Assembly: GCF_032854445.1 (NCBI RefSeq)
Contig: NC_088296.1
Location: forward strand, 22,061,853-22,125,852
DNA length: 64,000 nucleotides
DNA from: Liolophura sinensis
Taxonomy: Eukaryota; Mollusca; Polyplacophora; Chitonida; Chitonidae
Direction of reading: 5' to 3'
Both the position numbers and the translations under genes were made by a program. Shown here piece by piece: positions 12,401-19,612 of this stretch (the first letter of the stretch is position 1; the number at the start of each line of letters is the position of its first letter). A model generated the notes under the pieces. That model was not told the DNA's origin and did no database searches. It worked only from the letters and a program-made list of their open reading frames with translations.

Positions 12401-15400
12401 TGGTGATCGTCAATCGATTTATAAGAGACTCCTAGCTTACTTTGGCGATGTGTCACAGCAAGAAAATGTTCTGCTCATGTGGTTAAAAGATAGACTTTAC
12501 CATCCTGCCTATGTGGTTAAAGTTAGGCCATATCATCCTGTTCATGTGGATAAAGTTAAGCTATACCCTCCTGTTCATGTGATTAGGTGTGAGCTATACC
12601 CTCGTGTTCACGTGATTAGGTGTGAGTTATACCCTCTTGTTCATGTGGTTAGGTGTGAGCTATACCCTCCTATTCATGTGATTAGGTGTGAGCTATACCC
12701 TCCTGTTCATGTGGTTAGGTGTGAGTTATACCCTCTTGTTCATGTGGTTAGGTGTGAGCTATACCCTCGTGTTCACGTGATTAGGTGTGAGCTATACCCT
12801 CCTGTTCATGTGATTAGGTGTGAGTTATACCCTCCTATTCATGTGATTAGGTGTGAGCTATACCCTCCTGTTCATGTGATTAGGTGTGAGTTATACCCTC
12901 CTGTTCATGTGATTAGGTGTGAGCTATACCCTCCTGTTCATGTGATTAGGTGTGAGCTATACCCTCCTGTTCATGTGATTAGGTGTGAGTTATACCCTCC
13001 TGTTCATGTGGTTAGGTGTGAGTTATACCCTCCTGTTCATGTGGTTAGGTGTGAGTTATACCCTCCTGTTCATATGGTTAGGTGTTAGCTATACCCTCTT
13101 GTTCATGTGGTTAGGTGTGAGTTATACCCTCCTGTTCATGTGGTTAGGTGTGAGCTCTACCCTCCTGTTCATGTGATTAGGTGTGAGCTCTACCCTCCTA
13201 TTCATGTGATTAGGTGTGAGCTCTACCCTCCTATTCATGTGATTAGGGGTGAGCTATACCCTCCTGTTCATGTGATTAGGTGTGAGTTATACCCTCCTGT
13301 TCATGTGATTAGGTGTGAGTTATACCCTCTTGTTCATGTGGTTAGGTGTGAGCTATACCCTCTTGTTCATGTGGTTAGGTGTGAGTTATACCCTCCTGTT
13401 CATGTGATTAGGTGTGAGTTATACCCCCCTGTTCATGTGGTTAGGTGTGAGCTCTACCCTCCTGTTCACGTGATTAGGTGTGAGCTCTACCCTCCTGTTC
13501 ATGTGGGTAGGTGTGAGTTATACCCTCTTGTTCATGTGATTAGGGGTGAGCTATACCCTCTTGTTCATGTGGTTAGGTGTGAGTTATACCTTCCTGTTCA
13601 TGTGGGTAGGTGTGAGCTATCCCATCCTGTTCATGTTGTTAAAGGCAAGTTACACCATCTTGTTCATGTTGTTAAAGGCAGGTTATACCATCAAGTGATT
13701 AAAGGTGAGTTCCACCGCCCTGGAATGTCCTCAAACATGAGTTTTAGCATTTTGTATATATCAATAAAGGTGATCCATACTATCATGTTCATGTGGTTAG
13801 AGTTTTATCATTCTTTTTATGTTGTTAAACGTGGACTTTACCATCTTGTTCGTGTGCATAAAGGTGGGTTGTACCATCCTGTTCGTGTTCATAAAAGTGT
13901 GTTGTACCATCCTGTTCGTGTTCATAAAAGTGGGTGGCACCATCCTGTTCGTGTGCATAGATGTGGGCTGCACCATCCTGTTTGTGTTCATAAAGGTGGC
14001 ATCCTGTTGGTGTGCAGAAAGGTGGGTTACACCAACCTGACTATGTGATTAAAAGTACTTGTTCGCCTGTCCATGACGCAAATGAAGAACGTCAGTGACG
14101 TTCGCTATCAGTTAGCACCAATTAAGGCGAATATAAATTAATTTTGTTAAAGCAAATTGTGTTATACATCCCAGCCAAACTTCCTAATTGGTACTCGTCT
14201 AGTGTGAACCTAATCCGATCAAATGACGTCATTTCTTTCTTTATCTCATGCAAATTGTTCAATACGCTGTTAATATATTATAATAGTTAACAATAGACCT
14301 TACACATTGAGAGTTCATGCTTGCCACCCTTACACACTGAGAGTTCATGTTTGCCACCCCTACACATTGAGAGTTCATGCTTGCCACCCTTACACACTGA
14401 GAGTTCATGTTTTCCACCGTTACACATTGAGAGTTCATGTTTGCTACCGTTACACACCGAGAGTTCATGCTTGCTGTCTTTACACATTGAGAGTTCATGT
14501 TTGCTACCTTTACATGTTGAGAGTTCATGCTTGCCAACCTTACACACTGTAAGTTCATGTTTGCCACCTTTACACATTGAGGGTTCATGCTTGCTGTCTT
14601 TACACATTGAGAGTTCATGCTTGCCACCCTTACGCACTGAAAGTTCATGTTTGTCGCCTATACATGTTGAGAGTTCATGCTTGCCAACCTTACACACTGT
14701 CAGTTCATGTTTGCCACCTTTACACATTGAGAGTTCATGCTTGCTGTCTTTACACATTGAGAGCTCATGCTTGCCAACCTTACACATTGAGAGTTCATGC
14801 TTACCACCCTTACACATTGAGAGTTCATGCTTGCCACCCTTACACACTGAAAGTTCATGTTTCCCACCTTTACACATTGAGAGTTCATGTTTGCCACCTT
14901 TACACATTGAGAGTTCATGCTTGCTATCTTTACGCATTGAGATTCATGCTTGCCAACCTTACACATTGAGAGTTCATGCTTACCACCCTTACACACTGAA
15001 AGCTCATGTTTGACACCTTTACACGTTGAGAGTTCATGCTTGCCATCTTTACACATTAATAGTTCATAATTGCGACCCTTTCACAGCCTGCCAGCCTTAA
15101 ACAGTCATCTGTATGACTGTGACAGTTATCATACTCTCAGTGTGTATGGGTGGCAAGCATGGACTCTCAGTGTGTATGGGTGGCAAGCATGAACTCTCAA
15201 TGTGTAAAGGTGGCAATCAAAACCTCTCAATGTGTTAGGGTGGCGAGCAAAACCTCTCAGTGTGTCTGGGTGAAAAGCATGAACTCTCAATGTGTAAGGG
15301 TGATAAGCGTGAACTCTCAATGTATTAAGGTGGCAAGCAAAACCTCTCAATGTGCTAGGGTGGCAAACATGAACTCTCAATGTGTAGGGGTGACAAGCAT

Positions 15401-15770
15401 GGACTCTCAGTATGTTAATCCTCTGCGGAACTTGCGGGTGGGGTGGGGTGAGTGGGTGAGGGGTGGGAAGAAGCTGGGAGAAGATCAGGGAACATATCTG
15501 ATATAAAACATGTCTGATATAAAACACCGTGGAATCTGATAGTCTGATCTGGTTTGATGACGTAAGCAATTCTGGCTTGATGACATAAGACATTCTGGTT
15601 TGATGACGTAAGCGATTCTGGTTTGATGACGTAAAACATTCTGGTTTGGTGACGTATTCATCGAAAGTGTAGACATATATCACCTCTCTGGTGGAAAGAG
15701 TGGTCAAATAAATGACCTAGATCTCTAAGTAATACTTACATGCCACAAGGATGACACCTACACCTGCCAT
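381..15770 (-). CDS. Three-Ig-domain type I membrane receptor (spliced gene, 3' end beyond the left edge)
   Basis: Eleven exons assembled from GT-AG sites give 524 codons with no stop. Every intron is phase 1 and every internal exon is a multiple of three. Order: signal peptide (1-17, MAGVGVILVAFLSVASC), V-like Ig (C37, W48, D98-D99-G100, C103), second Ig (C142, W155, C192), third Ig (C234, W246, Y384, C386) interrupted by an Asn-rich insertion at about 255-359, transmembrane segment at about 421-439 ending in a basic CRCSSRR, then a cytoplasmic tail from at least six tiny exons. The layout is that of an Ig-superfamily adhesion or immune receptor. I cannot name the family: nectin/CADM-like and invertebrate immune Ig receptors are both possible. 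The tail contains NIYEDP and NIYDLF tyrosine motifs, which suggests SH2-type signalling (inference). The 3' end is missing from the window. Confidence is high for the signal peptide, Ig and TM exons and moderate for the small tail exons. Confidence 0.85.
750..1010. repeat. 45 bp tandem repeat, about 5.5 copies
   Basis: The unit contains AGGGTTAAGACTAAAGAATT and AAACATGCATGC. Copies are nearly identical except the last, which has diverged. Both strands are open only because the unit is a multiple of three. Intronic in the Ig receptor gene. Confidence 0.9.
1040..1730. repeat. 48 bp tandem repeat, about 13 to 14 copies
   Basis: The unit is built around GGTTTAGGGTAACAAATTAA and GACATACGTGTACTGTAAT, with a few variant types. 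It is related in wording to the adjacent 45 bp array, so both may descend from one ancestral repeat. Confidence 0.88.
1927..1956 (-). CDS. Ig receptor exon 10: tyrosine motif NIYDLF
   Basis: This 30 nt exon has a TTGAGGCAG acceptor and a GTAAAA donor, phase 1 both sides, and encodes DANIYDLFNP. It shares the NIY core, and the DNA encoding it, with the preceding exon. The two tyrosines are eight residues apart once spliced. Confidence 0.6.
2256..2279 (-). CDS. Ig receptor exon 9: tyrosine motif NIYEDP
   Basis: This 24 nt exon has a CCTTTTACAG acceptor and a GTAATT donor, phase 1 both sides, and encodes GTNIYEDP. The sequence around the tyrosine is nearly repeated in the next exon, pointing to exon duplication. 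An acidic residue after Tyr is compatible with SH2-domain recognition (inference). Confidence 0.62.
3065..3106 (-). CDS. Ig receptor exon 8: cytoplasmic tail (weaker donor)
   Basis: This 42 nt exon has a CTGTTTACAG acceptor and a weak GTTGGT donor, phase 1 both sides, encoding GNTRTIRHPVPLDR. A second possible donor three bases further on would break the phase pattern, so I prefer the first. It may be an alternatively used exon. Confidence 0.5.
3951..3989 (-). CDS. Ig receptor exon 7: cytoplasmic tail
   Basis: This 39 nt exon has a TTAATTTCAG acceptor and a GTAAAT donor, phase 1 both sides, and encodes GYTCYLHPVSVQR. It has two tyrosines but no recognised motif. Support is from splice signals, phase and length divisible by three. 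Confidence 0.62.
4278..4334 (-). CDS. Ig receptor exon 6: cytoplasmic tail
   Basis: This 57 nt exon has a CTTTGGCAG acceptor and a GTAAGT donor, phase 1 both sides, and encodes GVVHQLASAEQTGLGVNDD in frame with the transmembrane exon. I chose it from splice signals and phase alone. No known domain is seen. Confidence 0.68.
4475..4880. repeat. Degenerate tandem duplication of about 170 bp
   Basis: Two recognisable copies share CTCAATACATGCAGTACTTT and CAGATACTCAAGAGG, and part of a third precedes them. A run of 14 or so C residues sits at about 4483-4498. No coding signal. Confidence 0.6.
5216..5519. mobile_element. MITE with CACAGG termini, about 300 bp
   Basis: Ends CTACACAGGAAAAGCATTTG and its approximate reverse complement CAAGTGTCTTTGCCTGTGTAG face each other, with TA at both borders as in Tc1/mariner-type elements. 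The interior is full of AACACAAATTTGTGTT palindromes. There is no transposase. Confidence 0.6.
6161..6393. repeat. 52 bp tandem repeat, about 4.5 copies
   Basis: The unit contains CGAGTGTAAACTATTAAGAC and GTGGTGCTTAGCTGCTACGT. Copies differ by only a few bases, so the expansion is recent. Confidence 0.9.
6985..7107 (-). CDS. Ig receptor exon 5: transmembrane segment
   Basis: This 123 nt exon has a TTTTCAG acceptor and a GTAAGT donor, phase 1 both sides. It encodes a short stalk, then a hydrophobic helix (LPAGAGFTLILVVVVIL) and the basic stop-transfer sequence KCRCSSRR. This fixes the topology as type I, with the Ig domains outside. Confidence 0.85.
7312..7423. repeat. 20 bp tandem repeat, about 5.5 copies
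   Basis: The unit reads AATTCCTAAGGTCAATGGC with small changes. It lies in the intron between the third Ig exon and the TM exon of the Ig receptor. Confidence 0.8.
7929..8513 (-). CDS. Ig receptor exon 4: third Ig domain with Asn-rich insertion
   Basis: This 585 nt exon (195 codons) has a GTCCACAG acceptor and a GTGAGA donor, phase 1 both sides. Ig landmarks are Cys234 (FLVCIADG), the NPPPKMKW motif with Trp246, and the F strand DVRIYTCTAENSEG with Cys386, all typical of an I-set domain. Between the C and E strands lies about 105 residues rich in Asn, Asp and Ser (about 255-359), encoded largely by AAC/AAT runs. It roughly doubles the usual domain length of about 95 residues. The insertion stays in frame and the exon keeps both splice sites, so it is probably translated. 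Confidence 0.88.
8725..8860 (-). mobile_element. SINE family 1, partial copy
   Basis: In reverse orientation: GTTTTACGCCGTATTCAAG, CACTTAAACAACGGTGGC, GGAGGAAACCAAGCCGAG. It lacks the tRNA-like head. Confidence 0.75.
9327..9605 (-). CDS. Ig receptor exon 3: second Ig domain
   Basis: This 279 nt exon has a pyrimidine-rich TTCCCTTAG acceptor and a GTAAGT donor, phase 1 on both sides. It encodes about 93 residues with Cys142 (TYTCRV), Trp155 (LRWYL) and Cys192 (SLKCEA). The NPAPILRW pattern in the C strand is typical of I-set or C2-like Ig domains in adhesion receptors. Confidence 0.88.
9631..10133. mobile_element. Foldback element with about 85 bp inverted ends
   Basis: The left end (TTTAAAGCAAAAACCACCCT onward, through CCGGAAAATAGTTGGATTTA) is mirrored by the reverse complement of 10045-10133 at roughly 75 percent identity by eye. 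About 330 bp of unrelated sequence lies between, including an A-rich run. It is intronic in the Ig receptor and non-autonomous. Confidence 0.6.
10529..10849 (-). CDS. Ig receptor exon 2: V-like Ig domain
   Basis: This 321 nt exon has a CCACAG acceptor and a GTGAGC donor, both phase 1. It encodes a complete Ig fold: B-strand Cys37 in VLPCLV, C-strand Trp48 in IEWCK, and the F-strand motif DDGIFLC ending at Cys103. Two extra cysteines (49 and 56) could form a second disulphide. Several N-glycosylation sites (NVT, NHS, NSS, NST) are consistent with an extracellular domain. Confidence 0.88.
11150..11650. repeat. Pair of degenerate direct repeats, about 80 bp each, 400 bp apart
   Basis: Both copies (about 11167-11240 and 11566-11645) contain GCCATCC, TGCTGCC and TTGTCACGSTGACT, then GCAAACATTTCTGT or a close variant. 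Type unknown; no terminal structure seen. Confidence 0.45.
12490..14040. repeat. 33 bp tandem repeat, about 32 clean copies with degenerate flank
   Basis: The clean core (about 12572-13625) has unit CTATACCCTCCTGTTCATGT plus GATTAGGTGTGAG. The right flank to 14040 is a diverged version (CATCCTGTTCGTGTTCATAA). Because 33 is a multiple of three, a plus frame reads as repeated ELYPPVHVIRC, but the array sits in intron 1 of the minus-strand Ig receptor and shows random variation at all codon positions. Confidence 0.92.
14306..15065. repeat. 30 bp tandem repeat, forward block, about 25 copies
   Basis: The unit is CTTACACATTGAGAGTTCAT plus GCTTGCCACC. All six frames stay open over much of it. The same unit appears in the opposite orientation from 15131. 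Confidence 0.92.
15131..15417. repeat. 30 bp tandem repeat, inverted block, about 9.5 copies
   Basis: The unit GGGTGGCAAGCATGAACTCT plus CAATGTGTAA is the reverse complement of the neighbouring array unit. A spacer of about 65 bp separates the two blocks. Confidence 0.9.
15545..15660. repeat. Short 28 bp repeat, about 4 copies
   Basis: GTTTGATGACGTAAGCRATTCTGG recurs four times just downstream of the inverted array. Minor. Confidence 0.6.
15740..15770 (-). CDS. Ig receptor exon 1: start codon and signal peptide
   Basis: The ATG (15770 to 15768 read on the minus strand) is followed by MAGVGVILVA plus one base, then a strong GTAAGT donor. Joined to the next exon, the leader becomes a hydrophobic stretch ending SVASC, a typical cleavable signal peptide. 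The phase 1 end matches the phase 1 start of the V-like Ig exon about 4.9 kb away. Confidence 0.75.
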
Positions 15771-15855
15771 GTCTTGTTGTATTCGTCCTTTCCCTTCGCC
15801 ACACATACGCTGTATATGTGGTATGATATATAACAATATGCTATATTTACACCTT

Positions 15856-16070
15856 AAAAACTATTCTGTTAAACTGACAGAATACTGTTAGTCTGTCGGG
15901 ATAGGTTATGTACATGTCAGACTTGTTTTGATATCCCAACAGAATATATTCTATTACTGCAACGGCGTATTGTGTTTTTCATTACAATATTATGTTGCTG
16001 TGGCATAATATCATGTATTCTACCATCACTTGCTCATAATATTGTTGAATTTAACAGATTAGTTTTTGCA
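15856..16070. mobile_element. MITE-like element with about 20 bp inverted ends
   Basis: Left end AAAAACTATTCTGTTAAACT and right end (reverse complement AAAAACTAATCTGTTAAATT) match at about 18 of 20 positions. The CTGTTAA-TGACAGAATA wording resembles the ends of the element at 59764, so the two may be related. Confidence 0.5.
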
Positions 16071-17149
16071 GTGTAAAGCCTGTTCGTCGTTTAGCGTAAA
16101 TGTGTGTTCGTTTTTTTAAAATTCTATCGACGAGATGTAAGGAAGTATTTCATTAAAACTACTGTTTCAAACGGCATAGAGGGCCTATTAAAAAGCCTAT
16201 TAATACTGTTTATAGTTGACATTTCTCCAGGAAGTTTCCGGTCAGAATTAAATGATACCCCAGTTCATTCCAATACTACAGCGCGTCACAAGATCGAATC
16301 CAGCTGGCGGTAAGCTGTATAGGCTACAATCACACGTTCTTCGTAAATAATACATAAGAAATCGATAGCTAAAAACCTATTTTGTTTTATTTTAACGATA
16401 AAATACAAAATTAAAATCACAGATCCGATCACCTTATCACAAAGTGGAGTGGTCATCACGCCTTGTATGTAGATTCCAAATTAACAATTTGCATCACCCA
16501 AAACAACCATACGCGCAAACCTCTCATTCTTCGAAGTATCCAATATTCATGGCGTTGTGATGCGGAGATTGCCAGTCGCAAGGGGAACAACTCTGTCATA
16601 TGAGTGGGTAATACTGCACAGCGAGTTTACGCTTTCACCGTGAATCACAGAAATATGTCCCTGGCTCTTACTTGCACATCATACAACCAATACGTCATTG
16701 TAAAGATTTAAATATTAATGTGACATTGGTATCTTCTTCGATTTTCCCCTTTAACATAAAAGACAAGAGTACAATATAACAACATTCAATCCATCCAATC
16801 CATCCAACTCATCCAATGATGTTCCTATTCATATTTCCTTCATAACCGCTTACCTGAGTGAAAAGTGCATTTTGTTCACTTGTACTAACGATCACAATTC
16901 GCCACAACAATTTGATGACCAAGTATAACACAAATCATACCGTCATATACACATTCAAACATAACCAAATGCATAATAAAGTGTAAGCGTTATCTGTCAT
17001 GCAGCAGGTTGTATATAAACATGAAAAATGGCCCTGAATGTTTCTGTATGTCATATGCCGTAAATAGTAACATAGAGGCCAAGTATTAATTGCTATACAG
17101 CATTTGCCCGAAAAGCAGGAAGTTCACGCATTTTAAAGCAGCGTTGAAT

Positions 17150-17150
<1 letters not shown>
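16071..17150. other. No gene seen
   Basis: AT-rich sequence upstream of the Ig receptor start. It may contain that gene's promoter or 5' UTR, but I cannot point to a TATA box or initiator with confidence. A short CATCCAATC repeat lies near 16785-16815. Confidence 0.4.
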
Positions 17151-17184
<34 letters not shown>

Positions 17185-17265
17185 TTTGTCTGATTGGTGT
17201 TTTACGCCATACTCAAGAATATATGGGCGGAGAGGAAGCCATTAGTCAGTTCGGGTTGCCAATAC
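17150..17265 (-). mobile_element. SINE family 1, internally shortened copy
   Basis: A (TTTA)n tail of about 40 bp precedes GATTGGTGTTTTACGCCATA and CTCAAGAATAT, then jumps to the GGCGGAGAGGAAGCCA segment, skipping the middle of the element. Confidence 0.7.
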
Positions 17266-17566
17266 AAATTGTCCAGAAAAAGAAAATAACTCGCTCTAAA
17301 CTAGTTAAAATTGAAAACATGTCGGCGCTCTCGATTTTGTCGATGTACCCGATTTTGTTTACTTTGAACTTGAACGTCTAGGTTATGCCACACCACAAAA
17401 AAGTGAGATGCTTTGCTCTTTAAATATTATGTGGGATACTTTAAAATGGTCATATACATTTTGTCCGGTGTTGTCTTTTCTTTTAGGTTGCACAGACCGA
17501 ACTGAAAGTCATACTGGCCAGGTTGAAGGTCGTACTGGCCTCGTAGCAATGGATGAATCACGTCAA

Positions 17567-18056
17567 AGGTGTCCGGCTTGGTCCTGTAGTGGGACTATTG
17601 GGGTGTCATAACCGGTGTCCGGGTTGGTCCTCTAGAGGCACTATTTGGGTGTCATAACTGGTGTCCGGTTTGGTCCTGTGATGTGACTATTGGGTGTCAT
17701 AACTGGTGTCCGACATGGTCCTGTAGAGGGACTATTGGGGTGTCATAACTAGTGCCCGGCTTGGTCCTGTAGTGGGACAATTGGGGTGTCATAACTAGTG
17801 TCCGGCTTGGTCCTGTAATGGGACTATTGAGGTGTCATAACTAGTGCCCGGCTTGGTCCTGTAGTGGGACTATTGGGGTGTGATAACTGGTGTTCGGCTT
17901 GGTCCTGTAGTGGGACTATTGAGATGTCATAACTGGTGCCCGGCTTGGTCCTGTAGTGGGACTGTTGTGGTGTCATAACTGGTGTTCGGCTTGGCCCTGT
18001 AGAGGGACTATTGGGGTGTCATAACTGGTGTCCGGCTTGGTCCTGTAGTGGGACAG
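17567..18056. repeat. 46 bp tandem repeat, about 10.5 copies
   Basis: The unit contains TGTCCGGCTTGGTCCTGTAG and GACTATTGGGGTGTCATAAC. Variation is scattered. It lies between the two Ig genes. Confidence 0.92.
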
Positions 18057-18519
18057 CACTTTATCTCGACATTCCAACAGATCTGCTGCACAAGGACAAC
18101 ATTGCAATAGTACAATCTACGTATAATACTATGACAGGGACGTTAAAATAAATAGGTATCCTGAATATGCAATAACGTTTCATGTCGTCACTACCATGCA
18201 GTGACAAGAAAACAAGGGGAACAAGAAATATTACCAAGATGCGCTCACAAGCATGCGCGAACACCCTTCAACAATACTCATGGACACTTAGAAAAAAAAG
18301 AACAACAACAACGCCGTTCCGCATGACATAATGCTGCTCGCTACAGCTAAAAGGAAATACAGTGAATTGCTGAAGACAAACACTTCTTCAGCAGCTGTTT
18401 CGTGACCTTATATTCTTTTGCACATTCCCTGCAAAAAAAAAGAGTTTATATGTACAGAGTACCGTAACCGCCACGTAATATTTTTGTGGAAGTGAGATCT
18501 GAATGAATGAATGAATGAA

Positions 18520-18662
18520 TGGGTCTGTAGCAGCGTGCGGATGGTCGTGGGTCTCCCCTGAGCTCTGCCCGGCTTCCTCCCACCACAATGCTGGCCGCCG
18601 TCGTATAAGTGAAATATTCTGGAGTACGGCGTAAAACACCAATCAAATAAATAAATACATAA
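18520..18662 (+). mobile_element. SINE family 1, 5'-truncated copy
   Basis: GCGGATGGTCGTGGGTCTCC, GCCGTCGTATAAGTGAAATA and GTAAAACACCAATCAAATAA follow the family consensus, ending in an (AAATAC/T)n tail. Confidence 0.8.
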
Positions 18663-19538
18663 ATACATAAATGAATGAATAATTAGGGTTTAACGCTACA
18701 CTGGCAGTATTTCAAGAACATGATAAAACACAACATCAAGACAAACAGGGAAAAGACAGCTAAAATAAGCAAAAAACATTTAAAATTCGACGAGAACATT
18801 AAATAAAGTTCTTGTAAAAGCTTACATTTCTTTTAAGTACCTAACCTCAGTATCGTCAGCAACACTGTCATGCCGACCGTATTACATGAAAACTACATCG
18901 GGAACACATTTGTCCTGTCCCACAAGGGAGTTAACTAGGTTAGTCAGGCATGTAAGGTCTGAAATAGTGTATATCACCACTTGGGGAACGTACAAGTACA
19001 ATTGATCATTTTCGTATTAATTAACTGCTTGTATTCAAAGTCAGGCATTTTATTTTCTGTAAGTACCGCAGCAATGAATATAGTAGGCCTAATTGCTGTA
19101 CCTGTAGTAAAGGGAAACTTCACGTTCATTTGTACAAGTGGGCAATCAAAATATATTACACGATAGTTAGTAGAAAGAGCTAAAACTTCTAATCGTTTTA
19201 AACCTCGGAACCTCAATATATCGCAGAATTTGAATGGCAGAGAATGCCCTTAAGGCTAGTTTGACTACTGACTGCTTTTCTTTGCATGATTCCGTCCTAA
19301 TGTTGTACTTTATATACTTTTTAGTTCTCTCGGTGGTTTGTGTCATACGTCGCTTGGAGAATTGACCCGGAACGTCCATTTCGGATGACGGCTGGCATAT
19401 GAATGTCTGTATCGACGTATAGATAAATGTAGCGGTTGCTTTGTAGATATACAGGTAGCATACGAACATCAAGACATGATGCATTATACCATTGGGATAA
19501 TATGCCGATGGAATAAAATCAAAATGGCGTGACTTACC

Positions 19539-19612
19539 TCATTCGAGCTTCATATACTTCGCCATGTAAAAACACTGAATTGAAACAGCGATGATGAACG
19601 TACTGGCGCTAC
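19539..19612 (-). CDS. One-Ig/3TM gene exon 5: third helix and stop
   Basis: A TTGGTTACAG acceptor in phase 1 leads into GSASTFIIAVSIQCFYMAKY and ends KLE with TGA at 19541-19539. One base after the stop comes a strong GTAAGT, so the transcript probably has an intron in its 3' UTR. The exon measured to that donor is 75 nt, still symmetrical. Confidence 0.75.

Noticed and set aside
12393-14048. Plus-strand frames of 231 and 313 codons with an ELYPPVHVIRC repeat
   Set aside because: A product of the 33 bp array inside intron 1 of the Ig receptor. The clean core changes frame where a unit mutates, and no coding exon adjoins it.
14306-15065. CRISPR array
   Set aside because: The 30 bp units are contiguous, with no unique spacers, and the genome is eukaryotic.
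14259-15707. Many open frames rich in Cys and His (MNSQCVKVA-type repeats) on both strands
   Set aside because: They come from the 30 bp arrays in two orientations. A zinc-finger-like look arises from the repeat unit only.
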